Notes: generated by a model not told the origin, from the sequence alone. Positions 17,663 through 27,370 are shown, counted from the stretch's first letter. The stretch: 64,000 bases of DNA from Chthonobacter rhizosphaerae (GCF_013839525.1 NZ_JACDIS010000008.1:1-64000), one strand, 5' to 3'. Program-made: numbers and translations.

Positions 17663-20430
17663 CCGACAGCATTGCCTTCAAGCTCGACGGCCGCGACGTC
17701 GTGGCCGAGCCGGGCGAAACCATCTGGCAGGTGGCGCAGCGCTGCGGCACCGACATCCCGCACCTCTGCTATTCGCCGGCGCCCGGCTACCGGCCGGACG
17801 GCAACTGCCGCGCCTGCATGGTGGACATCAAGGGCGAGCGCGTGCTCGCCGCCTCGTGCATCCGCACCCCGACGCCCGGCATGGAGGTCTCCACCGAGTC
17901 CCACCGCGCCGTGAAGGCGCGCGAGATGGTGTTCGAACTCCTGGCGACCGACCAGCCGCCGAAGGAGGAGGCGCCGGATCCCATGTCCCACTTCTGGGCG
18001 TGGACCGACCGCATGGACATCGAGGTGGGCCGGCTGCCGAAGAAGGAGCACGGCACCCACGACATCTCCCACCCGGCGATGGCGGTGAACCTCGACGCGT
18101 GCATCTCCTGCGGCCTTTGCGTGCGCGCCTGCCGCGAGGTCCAGGTGAACGACGTGATCGGCATGGGCTACCGCGGCGGCCACGCGGTGCCGGTGTTCGA
18201 CTTCGACGACCCGATGGGCAATTCCACGTGCGTGGCCTGCGGCGAGTGCGTGCAGGCCTGCCCGACCGGCGCCCTGTTCGAGAAGAGCCTGATGGACGAG
18301 GCCGGCAAGAAGCGCACGGTGGTGCCGGACCGCACCGTCGACAGCGTCTGCCCCTACTGCGGCGTCGGCTGCCTGACCAAGGTGTCGGTGAAGGATGACC
18401 GGATCGTCCAGGTGGACGGCCGCGACGGTCCGGCCAACGAGAACCGGCTCTGCGTGAAGGGCCGCTTCGGCTACGACTACATCTTCCATCCGCACCGGCT
18501 GACCGTGCCGCTGATCCGCAAGGAAGGCGTGCCGAAGGACGCCCATATCCACATGGATCCGGGCAACCCGTGGGACGTGTTCCGCGAGGCGACGTGGGAA
18601 GAGGCGCTGGACGCGGCGGCCAACGGCCTGAAGACCGTGCGCGACCGGGACGGCGGCAACGCGCTCGCCGGCTTCGGTTCGGCCAAGGGCTCCAATGAGG
18701 AGGCCTACCTGTTCCAGAAGCTCGTCCGCCAGGGCTTCGGCACCAACAACGTGGACCACTGCACCCGGCTCTGCCACGCCTCCTCGGTGGCCGCCCTCAT
18801 CGAGGGCATCGGCTCCGGCGCGGTGACGGCGCCCTTCACGGCCGCCGACACGTCGGACTGCATCATCGTCATCGGCGCCCGTCCGGAGCAGAACCACCCG
18901 GTGGCGGCCACCTACCTGAAGCAGGCCGCCAGGCGCGGTGCCAAGCTGATCGTGATGGACCCGCGCGGCCAGGGCCTGATGCGGCACGCCGCCTACGGCC
19001 TGAAGTTCACGCCCGGCCGCGACGTGGCGCTCCTCAACGCGATGATCCACACGATCATCGAGGAGGGGCTGACCGACGAGCAGTACATCCAGGCCAACGT
19101 GGACGGCTTCGAGGCCCTGAAGAAGAAGATCAAGGACTTCTCGCCCGAGGAGATGGAGCAGGTCTGCGGCATCCCGGCGGAGACCATCCGCGAGGTGGCG
19201 CGCACCTACGCCAAGGCCGAGCGGTCGATCATCTTCTGGGGCATGGGCGTCAGCCAGCACGTCCACGGCACCGACAACACCCGCTGCCTGATCGCGCTCG
19301 CCCTCATCACCGGCCACGTGGGCCGCGAGGGCACGGGCCTTCACCCGCTGCGCGGCCAGAACAACGTGCAGGGCGCGTCCGACGCCGGCCTGATCCCGAT
19401 GATGTACCCGGACTACAAGTGGGTGACGGACGAGACCGTCCGCCTCGGCTACGAGGACCTGTGGGGCCGTCCGCTGGATCAGAACCGCGGCCTGACGGTC
19501 GTGGAGATCATGGACGCGATCCACGAGGGCAAGATCAAGGGCATGTACGTCCAGGGCGAGAACCCGGCCATGTCCGATCCTGACCAGCACCACGCCCGCG
19601 CGGCGCTGGCCATGCTGGAGCACCTCGTGGTCCAGGACATCTTCCTCACCGAGACCGCCTGGCACGCGGACGTGGTGCTGCCGGCCTCCGCCCACGGCGA
19701 AAAGCTCGGCACCTACACCAACACCAACCGGCAGGTGCAGATCGGCCGGCAGGTGGTGCCGCCGCCGGGCAAGGCGCGCCAGGACCTGGAGCTCATCATC
19801 GAGTTGGCCAACCGCCTGGGCTGCGGCTGGACCTACGGCTCGGTCGCCGAGGTGTTCAACGAGATGGCGGCTGTGATGCCGTCGCTCGACAACATCACCT
19901 GGGAGCGCATCGAGCGCGAGGGCTCGGTGACCTATCCGGCCGACGCGCCGGACAAGCCGGGCAACGAGATCATCTTCGGCGACGGCTTCCCGACCGCCGA
20001 CGGTCGCGCCCGCATCGTGCCGACCGACCTCGTGCCGCCGGCCGAACTGCCGGACACCGAGTTCCCGCTGGTGCTGACCACCGGCCGCCTGCTGGAGCAC
20101 TGGCACACCGGGGCAATGACCCGGCGCGCCGGCATCCTGGACGGCCAGGAGGGCGTGGAGATCGTCTGCATGCATCCGCGCGACATCGGCCGGCTCGGGC
20201 TCACCGCCGGCGAGCGCGTGGCGGTGGAGACGCGCCGCGGCCGGGTGGAGCCGATCCTGCGCGCCGACCGGGACGTGACCGAAGGCATGATCTTCATGCC
20301 CTTCTGCTTCACCGAGGCGCCGGCGAACTTCCTCACCAACCCGCAGCTCGACCCCTTCGGCAAGATCCCGGAGTTCAAGTTCTGCGCCGCGCGTGTGGGG
20401 CGGATCGAGCTGCAGGCCGCGGCCGAGTGA
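17659..20430 (+). CDS. Formate dehydrogenase alpha subunit (Mo/W, NAD-linked, Fdh1A type)
   Basis: The 923-residue catalytic subunit oxidises formate to CO2 at a Mo- or W-bis-pterin centre. Domains in order: 2Fe-2S (Cys37, 50, 53, 67); a His-Cys region (about 105-135); two 4Fe-4S ferredoxin motifs (CISCGLCVRAC at 148-158, CVACGECVQAC at 191-201); the 4Fe-4S site CPYCGVGC at 231-238 with Cys265; and the molybdopterin domains. The active site reads CTRLCHASSV, so Cys372-His373 replaces the Sec-His of E. coli FdhF. The chain resembles Methylobacterium Fdh1A, a tungsten enzyme; the metal cannot be deduced here. fdhD and cofactor genes are not in the window. It is translationally coupled to the beta subunit. 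Confidence 0.95.
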   Translation: MTDSIAFKLDGRDVVAEPGETIWQVAQRCGTDIPHLCYSPAPGYRPDGNCRACMVDIKGERVLAASCIRTPTPGMEVSTESHRAVKAREMVFELLATDQPPKEEAPDPMSHFWAWTDRMDIEVGRLPKKEHGTHDISHPAMAVNLDACISCGLCVRACREVQVNDVIGMGYRGGHAVPVFDFDDPMGNSTCVACGECVQACPTGALFEKSLMDEAGKKRTVVPDRTVDSVCPYCGVGCLTKVSVKDDRIVQVDGRDGPANENRLCVKGRFGYDYIFHPHRLTVPLIRKEGVPKDAHIHMDPGNPWDVFREATWEEALDAAANGLKTVRDRDGGNALAGFGSAKGSNEEAYLFQKLVRQGFGTNNVDHCTRLCHASSVAALIEGIGSGAVTAPFTAADTSDCIIVIGARPEQNHPVAATYLKQAARRGAKLIVMDPRGQGLMRHAAYGLKFTPGRDVALLNAMIHTIIEEGLTDEQYIQANVDGFEALKKKIKDFSPEEMEQVCGIPAETIREVARTYAKAERSIIFWGMGVSQHVHGTDNTRCLIALALITGHVGREGTGLHPLRGQNNVQGASDAGLIPMMYPDYKWVTDETVRLGYEDLWGRPLDQNRGLTVVEIMDAIHEGKIKGMYVQGENPAMSDPDQHHARAALAMLEHLVVQDIFLTETAWHADVVLPASAHGEKLGTYTNTNRQVQIGRQVVPPPGKARQDLELIIELANRLGCGWTYGSVAEVFNEMAAVMPSLDNITWERIEREGSVTYPADAPDKPGNEIIFGDGFPTADGRARIVPTDLVPPAELPDTEFPLVLTTGRLLEHWHTGAMTRRAGILDGQEGVEIVCMHPRDIGRLGLTAGERVAVETRRGRVEPILRADRDVTEGMIFMPFCFTEAPANFLTNPQLDPFGKIPEFKFCAARVGRIELQAAAE

Positions 20431-20443
20431 TCTGAAACGCGAG

Positions 20444-20470
20444 GGACCGGCGGGATCGCCCCGCCGGTCC
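20444..20470 (+). terminator. Strong hairpin after the formate dehydrogenase operon
   Basis: GGACCGGCGGG-ATCGC-CCCGCCGGTCC is an 11-bp perfect stem 13 bp after the stop codon. No T-run follows, so it may stabilise the 3' end or act with Rho rather than as a classical terminator. Confidence 0.5.
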
Positions 20471-20655
20471 GCGCCATGCCGGCTCAAGTCGCGGACCGAC
20501 CGCGCCGGACGCCATCGGGCCCGTGGGCACGACACGGGGCACGAGCTCACCCGCATCGCGCCCGGCAGCTCCGCCGCCCCTTGGCGGAAACGCGCCACGG
20601 CGGCGAAAGCGCGGTCGGGCTGACAGGATTTCCGTCTTGCCCCGGTGCCGCGGAC

Positions 20656-21624
20656 GTGGTCTCAACGGTGCCGTCCCGCCAGCCACCGGCCCGTCCCTAC
20701 GTGTCCCCCACCGCCAAAGGCGTTCTGCTCAAGATCCTGTCGACCCTCGCGTTCGCCGTGATGGTCGTGCTGATCAAGCTCGTCTCCGACCGGGTACCGC
20801 CCGGGGAGGTGCTGTTCGCGCGCGCCTTCTTCGGCACGCTGCCGGTTCTGGTGATGCTGCTTCTCGCGGGCGAGCTGCCGAAGGCGCTGAGGACGAGCCA
20901 GCCCATGGGGCATGTCCGGCGCGCCGTGGTCGGCACCATCTCGATGTTCTGCTGGTTCGCGTCGCTCACCTATCTGCCCCTGCCGGACGCAACCGCCATC
21001 AACTACGCCGGGCCGCTGTTCGGCGTCCTGTTCGCCGCCATGCTGCTTGGCGAGACGGTGCGGATCTACCGCTGGTCGGCGGTGGCGGTCGGCTTCCTCG
21101 GGGTGCTGATCGTGCTGTCCGGGCAGCTCACCGGCGACCTCGCCTCGGGCGGGGCCGACCGGCTGATGGGCGGCCTCCTGGCGCTCGCCTCGGCCGTGTT
21201 CGCGGCCCTCGCCATGGTGACGGTGCGCAGCCTGACGGCGACCGAGACCACCGGGGCGATCGTGTTCTACTTCTCCACGTCGGCATCGGTGCTGGCGCTG
21301 TTGTCGCTGCCGTTCGGCTGGGTGATGCCGCTGCCGATGGATGCGCTCGCCCTGGTGATCGCCGGCCTCTGCGGCGGCGTCGGGCAGGTGCTGATGACCC
21401 AGGCCTACCGCTACGCGGAAGCCTCGGCGATCGCGCCGTTCGACTATGTGAACATGATCTGGATCGTGATTGCCTCCTACGCGGTGTTCGGCGACGTGCC
21501 GACCGCGACGGTGCTGATCGGGTCGGCGATCGTGATCGCGTCCAGCATCTTCGTGGTGCTGCGCGAGCGGCGGCTCGGCATCGAGCGGCGACGCGACGCC
21601 GCCGCCCCCGGCGGACAGACCTGA
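20656..21624 (+). CDS. DMT-superfamily (EamA) transporter
   Basis: A 322-residue inner-membrane protein has ten hydrophobic segments in two EamA halves. Typical blocks are FARAFFGTLPVLVMLL, YLPLPDATAINYAGPLF and LLGETVRIYRWSAVAVGFLGV in the first half and QAYRYAEASAIAPFDYVNMIW in the second. Members export metabolites or amino acids; the substrate is unknown. The start is uncertain: no ATG precedes the first helix, and GTG codons at 20656, 20668 and 20701 are possible. The frame is open back to 20476, but that part looks non-coding. It lies upstream of the TPP riboswitch and is probably not part of the thi operon. Confidence 0.88.
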   Translation: MVSTVPSRQPPARPYVSPTAKGVLLKILSTLAFAVMVVLIKLVSDRVPPGEVLFARAFFGTLPVLVMLLLAGELPKALRTSQPMGHVRRAVVGTISMFCWFASLTYLPLPDATAINYAGPLFGVLFAAMLLGETVRIYRWSAVAVGFLGVLIVLSGQLTGDLASGGADRLMGGLLALASAVFAALAMVTVRSLTATETTGAIVFYFSTSASVLALLSLPFGWVMPLPMDALALVIAGLCGGVGQVLMTQAYRYAEASAIAPFDYVNMIWIVIASYAVFGDVPTATVLIGSAIVIASSIFVVLRERRLGIERRRDAAAPGGQT

Positions 21625-21677
21625 CCGCGCCCGCCGGTTGACAGGCGGGGACGGGGACCGCATATGACCTCTCAGTG

Positions 21678-21768
21678 ACGAGGGGCGCCGAACCGGTCGG
21701 GACCGACCGGCCGCCGGCTGAGACGAACCCTTAGAACCTGATCCGGGTCGTGCCGGCGGAGGGACGTC
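21678..21768 (+). promoter_or_regulatory. TPP riboswitch (THI element)
   Basis: The conserved THI-box blocks occur in order: GGGGCGCC near 21682, GGCTGAGAC at 21717-21725, ACCCTTAGAACCTGATCCGG at 21727-21746, then GTGCCGGCGGAGGGACG. Thiamine pyrophosphate binding would shut off the thiO-thiS-thiG-thiE operon beginning 60 bp downstream. Confidence 0.96.
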
Positions 21769-21828
21769 ACCGAGGCCGGACTGTCCCGAATCTCCTCGCC
21801 CTTCGCTCCATGGCCCGGCCCTCGAGGC

Positions 21829-22851
21829 ATGATGGCGGGCGGATCCTCACCTATCGGACGAACGACACCGGACGTCGCCGTGCTCGGCGCGGGCGTGATG
21901 GGCCTCGTCGCCGCGCTCACCGCCCGGCGGGCGGGCCTTCGCGTCGCCGTGTTCGATCGGGCGGCGGATCTTTCGGCCGGCGCCGGCTGGCGCTCCGGCG
22001 GCATGCTGGCGCCCGAATGCGAGGCCGAGGTGTCGAGCCCCGCCGTGGTGGCGCTCGGCCGCCGCTCCATGGCGCTCTGGCCGGCGCTCGCCGATGTGGC
22101 GCTGAACGGCACCCTGGTGGTGGCGCCCCCGCGCGACCCGTCCGCGCTCGCCCGGTTCGCCCGCATGACCACGAGCCACGCGTCTCTCGGCGCCGACGCG
22201 GTGGCGGCCCTGGAGCCTGCGCTCGCCGGCCGCTATGGCCGTGCGCTGTTCTATGCCGGGGAGGGCCATCTCGACCCGCGCGAGACCCTGACCGGCCTTG
22301 TCGGCCGCCTGCGCGACGCCGGCGTCCCGGTCACCTTCGGCTGGACCGGCGAGGAGGCGGAGCTTGCCGCCGCCGCGGTGATCGACGCCCGCGGCCTCGG
22401 CGCGCGCGACCGGCTGCCCGGCCTTCGCGGCGTCAAGGGCGAGATGGCGCTGGTGCTGAGCCGCGAGATCGCCCTGGAACGCCCCGTCCGCCTGCTCCAT
22501 CACCGGCATCCGCTCTACGTGGTGCCCCGGCGCGACGGCGTGTTCATGATCGGCGCCACCACGATCGAGAGCGACGAGGGGCTGGCCGTCACGGTCCGGT
22601 CGGCCGGAGAGCTGCTGACCCAGGCCTATGCGGTGCACCCGGCCTTCGCCGAGGCCGAGGTGCTGGAGTTCAACGCAGGGCTACGGCCCGCCATGCCGGA
22701 CAACGAACCGGTGATCCGCCGGGTCGGTCGGACGATCGTGGTCAACGGCCTCTACCGGCACGGCTGGCTGCTGGCGCCGGCTCTCGCGGCGGACGTGGTC
22801 GGGTACATGCTGACGAACGAGGAGGGGAAGACCCCATGCGTGTCCGTCTGA
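21829..22851 (+). CDS. thiO: Glycine oxidase ThiO
   Basis: A 340-residue FAD-dependent D-amino acid oxidase family enzyme oxidises glycine to the imine used to build the thiazole ring of thiamine. The FAD fold is at the N-terminus (VAVLGAGVMGLVAALTARRAG, residues 16-36), with WRSGGMLAPECE marking ThiO. FMIGATTIESDEG and NEPVIRRVGRTIVVNGLYRHG are the later conserved blocks. The ATG at 21829 has CGAGG upstream. It overlaps thiS by 16 bp, so translation is coupled. It is the first gene under the TPP riboswitch. Confidence 0.95.
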   Translation: MMAGGSSPIGRTTPDVAVLGAGVMGLVAALTARRAGLRVAVFDRAADLSAGAGWRSGGMLAPECEAEVSSPAVVALGRRSMALWPALADVALNGTLVVAPPRDPSALARFARMTTSHASLGADAVAALEPALAGRYGRALFYAGEGHLDPRETLTGLVGRLRDAGVPVTFGWTGEEAELAAAAVIDARGLGARDRLPGLRGVKGEMALVLSREIALERPVRLLHHRHPLYVVPRRDGVFMIGATTIESDEGLAVTVRSAGELLTQAYAVHPAFAEAEVLEFNAGLRPAMPDNEPVIRRVGRTIVVNGLYRHGWLLAPALAADVVGYMLTNEEGKTPCVSV

Positions 22852-23033
22852 ACGGCGAGATCGTGGAGACCGCGGCGGACGACCTGCCGGGGCTCCTCGC
22901 CGAGCTGGAGTTCGACCCGGCGGTGGTCGCCACCGCCGTCAACGGTGATTTCGTGCCGAGGACGGCGCGCGCGGGCGTGCGCCTCGAGGACGGGGACAAG
23001 GTGGAGGTGATCAGCCCCCGCCAGGGAGGCTGA
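22836..23033 (+). CDS. thiS: Sulfur carrier protein ThiS
   Basis: A 65-residue ubiquitin-like protein ends in RQGG; the C-terminal Gly-Gly is adenylated and thiocarboxylated to carry sulfur for thiazole synthesis. [11 protein letters not shown] and [12 protein letters not shown] fit the family. GGAGGGG precedes the ATG, which lies within the end of thiO. thiG follows after 4 bp. Confidence 0.95.
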   Translation: MRVRLNGEIVETAADDLPGLLAELEFDPAVVATAVNGDFVPRTARAGVRLEDGDKVEVISPRQGG

Positions 23034-23037
23034 CGCC

Positions 23038-23823
23038 ATGGTGACCTTCTACGACCGCACGTTCGAGAGCCGCTTCCTCCTTGGGACCGCGCGCTACCCT
23101 TCGCCGGAGGCGCTGGCGGAGTCGGTCCGCCGCTCGGGCGCCGAGATCGTCACGGTCTCGCTCCGGCGCGAGACGGTGGGCGGCGCGAAGGCCGGTCACG
23201 CCTTCTTCGACCTCATCAAGCGGCTCGGCGTCACGGTGCTGCCGAACACCGCCGGCTGCCACGGCGCCCGGGAGGCCATCACAACGGCCCAGATGGCCCG
23301 GGAGGTGTTCGACACTCCGTGGATCAAGCTGGAGGTCATCGGCGACGACGAGACCCTGCAGCCGGACCCGTTCGCCCTCGTGGAGGCCGCGCGGGCGCTG
23401 TCGGCCGACGGCTTCCAGGTCTTCCCCTACATGACGGACGATCTGGTGCTGGCGGAGAAACTGATGGAAGCCGGGTGCCGGGTGCTGATGCCCTGGGGCG
23501 CGCCGATCGGCACCGGCAAGGGGCTGAACAACCCCTATGCGCTCACGCTCCTGCGCCGGCACTTTCCGGAGGCGACCCTGGTGGTCGACGCCGGCATCGG
23601 CGCGCCCAGCCATGCGGCGGCGGCGATGGAGCTCGGCTACGACGCCATCCTGCTCAACACCGCCGTGGCGACCGCCGGCGATCCGCCCGCCATGGCGGAG
23701 GCCTTCGCGGAGGCGATCCGCGCGGGTCGGCGCGCCCACGAGGCGGGCCTGATGGCCGAGACCGACCTCGCCGTCGCCTCCACGCCGGTGTTCGGCACTC
23801 CGTTCTCGCCGTTCGCCGGGTGA
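23038..23823 (+). CDS. thiG: Thiazole synthase ThiG
   Basis: A 261-residue TIM-barrel enzyme condenses 1-deoxyxylulose 5-phosphate, the glycine imine and ThiS thiocarboxylate into thiazole phosphate. Family blocks include [50 protein letters not shown] (Schiff-base Lys in IKLEVI), [14 protein letters not shown] and [18 protein letters not shown]. The ribosome-binding site GGAGG lies within the end of thiS. thiE follows after 29 bp. Confidence 0.97.
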   Translation: MVTFYDRTFESRFLLGTARYPSPEALAESVRRSGAEIVTVSLRRETVGGAKAGHAFFDLIKRLGVTVLPNTAGCHGAREAITTAQMAREVFDTPWIKLEVIGDDETLQPDPFALVEAARALSADGFQVFPYMTDDLVLAEKLMEAGCRVLMPWGAPIGTGKGLNNPYALTLLRRHFPEATLVVDAGIGAPSHAAAAMELGYDAILLNTAVATAGDPPAMAEAFAEAIRAGRRAHEAGLMAETDLAVASTPVFGTPFSPFAG

Positions 23824-23852
23824 CCGGCTCCGACACTCCTTGAGGATCCTCC

Positions 23853-24473
23853 ATGCTGCCGCGCTTCTACCAGATCGTCGATCGCGCCCACTGGCTGCCG
23901 AGGCTGCTGCCGCTGGGGCTGAAGCTGGTGCAGCTGCGCATCAAGGACCTCGATCCGGACCATCGCCGCCAGGAGATCCGCGAGGCGCTGGCGGCCTGCC
24001 GGGCGGCGGGCGCAACCCTGGTGGTGAACGACTTCTGGCGGGACGCCATCGACCTCGAGGCCGGCTACGTCCACCTCGGCCAGGAGGACCTCGCCGAGGC
24101 CGACGTGGCGGCGATCCGGCGGGCGGGCCTGAAGCTCGGCGTCAGCACCCACAGCCACGAGGAGCTGGAGACGGCCCTTGCGGCCGATCCGGACTATGTG
24201 GCGCTCGGCCCGGTCTATCCCACCACCCTGAAGGTGATGCCGTGGGCGCCGCAGGGGCTGGAGCGCGTGACCGAATGGAAGCGGCTGATCGGCGACCGGC
24301 CGTTGGTGGCGATCGGCGGGCTCACCCTGGAGCGGGCCGAGGCGGTGGCGGCGGCCGGGGCGGACACCCTGTCGGTGGTGTCCGACGTCTTGTCGAACCC
24401 GTCGCCGGAGGCGCGTCTGCGCGCCTGGCTGGCGGCGGCGGAGCGGTGGCCGGGTGGGGCGGCGGCGGCCTGA
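23853..24473 (+). CDS. thiE: Thiamine phosphate synthase ThiE
   Basis: A 206-residue TIM-barrel protein joins HMP pyrophosphate to thiazole phosphate. LVQLRIKDLDPD, LVVNDFWRDAIDLEAGYVHL, GVSTHSHEELETAL, YVALGPVYPTTLKVMPWAPQ and VAIGGLTLERA are ThiE motifs. The usual DDR of the pyrophosphate/metal site reads NDFW here, as in the ThiE variants of alphaproteobacterial thiOSGE operons, so it is somewhat divergent. GAGGATCC precedes the ATG. It is the last gene of the riboswitch-controlled operon and is followed by an opposing gene. Confidence 0.9.
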   Translation: MLPRFYQIVDRAHWLPRLLPLGLKLVQLRIKDLDPDHRRQEIREALAACRAAGATLVVNDFWRDAIDLEAGYVHLGQEDLAEADVAAIRRAGLKLGVSTHSHEELETALAADPDYVALGPVYPTTLKVMPWAPQGLERVTEWKRLIGDRPLVAIGGLTLERAEAVAAAGADTLSVVSDVLSNPSPEARLRAWLAAAERWPGGAAAA

Positions 24474-24502
24474 AGGGTCTGGCGCCGGAACGGTGAAGGC
24501 CG

Positions 24503-24739
24503 TCAGAACGCCTTGAAGGTGATGATGGTCTTGGTGTCCACGATGCCGGCGACCGAGTGGACCTTCTCGTTGACGAAGTGGCCGATGTCCGCGTCGGCCT
24601 CCACGTAGAACTTGGCCAGGAGATCGTAGTCGCCGGCGGTGGAGTAGATCTCGGAGGCGATCTCGCGCTCGGCGATGGCGCTCGCGACCTCGTAGGCCTT
24701 GCCGAGCTGGCATTTGATGAGAACGAAGAACGGCTTCAT
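24503..24739 (-). CDS. Stand-alone Lrp/AsnC ligand-binding (RAM) domain protein
   Basis: A 78-residue protein corresponds to the C-terminal ligand-binding domain of Lrp/AsnC regulators without the DNA-binding part: [35 protein letters not shown] and the C-terminal [12 protein letters not shown]. Such stand-alone domains form oligomers and may sense amino acids or modulate full-length Lrp proteins. GGAGG lies 6 bases before the ATG at 24739. It is convergent with thiE and divergent from thiD, so it splits the thi genes. Confidence 0.9.
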   Translation of the reverse strand: MKPFFVLIKCQLGKAYEVASAIAEREIASEIYSTAGDYDLLAKFYVEADADIGHFVNEKVHSVAGIVDTKTIITFKAF

Positions 24740-24826
24740 CGAGGCCTCCGGCCTGGAGCGGATAGGGGCGAACGGCGCGCAGTCGACCAGAAGAGGCCGC
24801 CGCGCGCAAGACACGGGAGAATGGCA

Positions 24827-25630
24827 ATGACGGCGATCGCGGTCACCATCGCGGGTTCGGATTCGGGCGGCGGAGCCGGCATCCAGGCCGACCTCAAGAC
24901 GTTTTCCGCCCTCGGCGCCTACGGGGCGAGCGTGCTCACCGCCCTCACGGCGCAGAACACCCGCGGCGTCTCCGCCATCCACGACGTGCCGCCGGGCTTC
25001 GTGCGGGCGCAGATGGACGCGGTCTTCTCCGACCTCGCCGTGAACGCCGTGAAGATCGGCATGCTGGCGAGCCCGGAGGTGATCGAGGCGGTCGCCGGCG
25101 GATTGGACGCCCACGGCCAGGCCTCGGTGGTGCTCGACCCGGTGATGATCGCGGCCAGCGGCGATCCGCTGCTCAAGGACGAGGCGGTCGCGACCCTGCG
25201 CGACCTCCTGATGCCGCGCGCCCTCATCGTGACGCCCAACCTTCCCGAGGCGGCGCGGCTGACCGAGACGGGCGTGGCCGACACGCGGCAGGCCATGCAG
25301 ACGCAAGGCGAGGCGATTCTCGCCATGGGCGCCCGGAGCGTGCTGGTGAAGGGTGGCCACGGCGGCGGCGCCGAGAGCGCCGACCTCTTCCTCGACGCGG
25401 AAGGGCCGTTGTGGCTGACGGCGCCTCGTCACCGGACGGAGAACACGCACGGCACCGGCTGCACCCTGTCGTCGGCCATCGCGGCGGGCCTCGCCCGGGG
25501 ACGGCCGCTTCGCGATGCGGTGGCGGAGGCCAAGGTCTATGTGACGGAGGCCATCCGGGCGTCCGACCGGCTGGCGATCGGCCATGGCCACGGGCCGGTG
25601 CACCACTTCCACGCCTGGTGGCAGGACTGA
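24827..25630 (+). CDS. thiD: Hydroxymethylpyrimidine (phosphate) kinase ThiD
   Basis: A 267-residue ribokinase-fold enzyme phosphorylates HMP and HMP-P for thiamine synthesis. [21 protein letters not shown] is the N-terminal signature, followed by [38 protein letters not shown] and the anion-hole motif [15 protein letters not shown]. Two ATGs are possible; 24827 is preferred because GGGAGA is 6-7 bases upstream, whereas for 24821 it would touch the start. No riboswitch precedes it. It is separated from the main operon by the opposing Lrp-like gene. Confidence 0.96.
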   Translation: MTAIAVTIAGSDSGGGAGIQADLKTFSALGAYGASVLTALTAQNTRGVSAIHDVPPGFVRAQMDAVFSDLAVNAVKIGMLASPEVIEAVAGGLDAHGQASVVLDPVMIAASGDPLLKDEAVATLRDLLMPRALIVTPNLPEAARLTETGVADTRQAMQTQGEAILAMGARSVLVKGGHGGGAESADLFLDAEGPLWLTAPRHRTENTHGTGCTLSSAIAAGLARGRPLRDAVAEAKVYVTEAIRASDRLAIGHGHGPVHHFHAWWQD

Positions 25631-25991
25631 CGCCGATCGTGCAGGGTTCCGACCCTGGCGCTAGGGCAATGGTGGCATTCCCGCAACACGTGCTTCGGAA
25701 TGTGAACGGGATTGCGGGATCGCCGGCCCGGCACGGGACAGGGTAAGCGGAGCCTTCCGCAACGACAACGATTGCCGGAAGTTCCGGGTCGCATGTCAGA
25801 ACCCGAAAGGAAGGACGGAGTTCCCGTTACGTCACCCCGGCGGGAAGTACCGTAACGTCATTGAAAGTACGACGAAAATCCGCCGGTTGCCGCGCACGTC
25901 AACTCCTCGCACACTGCTTCCCAACCATCGCCGTCCAGCCGACAAAGGGGCTGTCCGGACGAGGGCGAACAAGACAAACCGGGTGAGGACC
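25631..25991. other. 361-bp intergenic region with inverted repeats
   Basis: No gene seen. After thiD there are GC-rich palindromic stretches (for example TTCCCGCAA near 25678 facing TTGCGGGA near 25711). Ahead of the FadL-type gene an inverted repeat CGTTACG (25825-25831) and CGTAACG (25851-25857), 26 bp apart, could serve as an operator or promoter region; function is unproven. Confidence 0.5.
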
Positions 25992-27281
25992 ATGGCGGGA
26001 CGGGCATTCAAGGCGGGTGTTGCCGCAGCGGCGCTGATGGGGGCGGCGGGCGCTGTGATGGTGGGTTCGACGGGCGCCGCGCACGCGGGCGCTTTCATGC
26101 TGCGCGAGCAATCGACCTACGGCCAGGGCGCGAGCTTCGCCGGCGTCGCCGCGCCGGGGGACAGCATCTCCAGCATGTACTGGAATCCGGCGGCGGTGAC
26201 GACGGCGGTCGGCCTCGTGTTCGAGAGCAACCACACATTCATCTCGCCGCACGCGGATTTCGATCCGGACAGCCGCACGAGCCCGCTGCTCGGCGCCCTG
26301 GTGCCGGGCGATGGCGGCGACCTCGGCGTCGACGCGTACCTGCCGTCCAGCTACACGGCCTACCAGGTGAACGAGGATCTCTACCTCGGCCTGTCCATCA
26401 ACACGCCCTTCGGCCTTGCGACCCATGCGGATCGGCCGTGGGTGGGGCAGGTGGACCACCTGCGGGCCAAGGTGCTGAGCGTCAACGTGGCGCCGACCAT
26501 CGGCTACAAGATCAACGACCAGATCAGCATCGCGCTCGGCGCCCAGATCCAATACTTCAACGTGGACCTGACCCGCGCGCTGCTGCCGACTCCCACCTCG
26601 CCGACCGCCAACCTTTCCGGCGACGACTTCGGCTTCGGCTTCACCGCGGGCGTGACCTTCGAGCCCACGGAGGGCACCACCATCGGCCTCGGCTTCCGGT
26701 CGGCCATCGCGCAGTCGCTGGAGGGCGAACTCGTGTCGCCGGCCAGCCCCGGCGGTCTGCCCATCACGGCCGACCTGACCCTGCCGGAGATGGTCACCCT
26801 TGGCGTGCGCCAGCGGGTGAACGACCAGTTCACCCTGCTCGCCGGCATCGAGTGGACCAACTGGAGCCGCCTCGGCATCGTGGACGTGGACAACGCCGCG
26901 GCCGGCACGGTGACGGAGCTCGACTTCGAATACCAGGACGGCTGGTTCTTCTCGCTCGGCGCCGAATATGCCTGGAACGACAACCTGACGCTCCGCTCCG
27001 GCCTCGGCTACGAGATCTCGCCCGTGCGCGACGAGTTCCGCTCCGCCCGCCTGCCGGACGCCAACCGCATCTGGGCCTCGGTCGGCTTCACCTACGAGGT
27101 CAACGAGCGCCTGTCGTTCGACGCGGCCTACACGCACCTCTTCGGCGAGGAGTCGGACATCAACCGCACCAACGCGCTGCCCGGCGGCCTCGGCCTGCCG
27201 GCGACCGTCACCTATGCCGGCTCGACCGAAGCGAGCGCCGACATCGTGGCGGTGTCGCTGCGCTACAAGCTCGGCGGCTGA
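25992..27281 (+). CDS. FadL/OmpP1-family outer membrane transport protein
   Basis: A 429-residue outer-membrane protein has a signal peptide ending in GAAHAGAF. The mature N-terminus (AGAFMLREQSTYGQGASFAGVAAPGDSISSMYWNPAA) carries the FadL-like plug with the NPA motif. The body shows alternating beta strands and ends KLGG; the last strands are VAVSLRYKLGG. Relatives take up long-chain fatty acids or aromatic hydrocarbons (TodX type). GGGTGAGGACC precedes the ATG. It stands alone and is followed by a strong terminator. The exact substrate cannot be told, and no fatty acid genes are adjacent. Confidence 0.93.
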   Translation: MAGRAFKAGVAAAALMGAAGAVMVGSTGAAHAGAFMLREQSTYGQGASFAGVAAPGDSISSMYWNPAAVTTAVGLVFESNHTFISPHADFDPDSRTSPLLGALVPGDGGDLGVDAYLPSSYTAYQVNEDLYLGLSINTPFGLATHADRPWVGQVDHLRAKVLSVNVAPTIGYKINDQISIALGAQIQYFNVDLTRALLPTPTSPTANLSGDDFGFGFTAGVTFEPTEGTTIGLGFRSAIAQSLEGELVSPASPGGLPITADLTLPEMVTLGVRQRVNDQFTLLAGIEWTNWSRLGIVDVDNAAAGTVTELDFEYQDGWFFSLGAEYAWNDNLTLRSGLGYEISPVRDEFRSARLPDANRIWASVGFTYEVNERLSFDAAYTHLFGEESDINRTNALPGGLGLPATVTYAGSTEASADIVAVSLRYKLGG

Positions 27282-27370
27282 GGCGCGGGCAGGGGCTCGC
27301 GGCCAGGCGCCGGCGAGGGGCTGGCGCATCTCGGGCCGTCGTCACGACGGAAGATATGGATCGGACCAAG

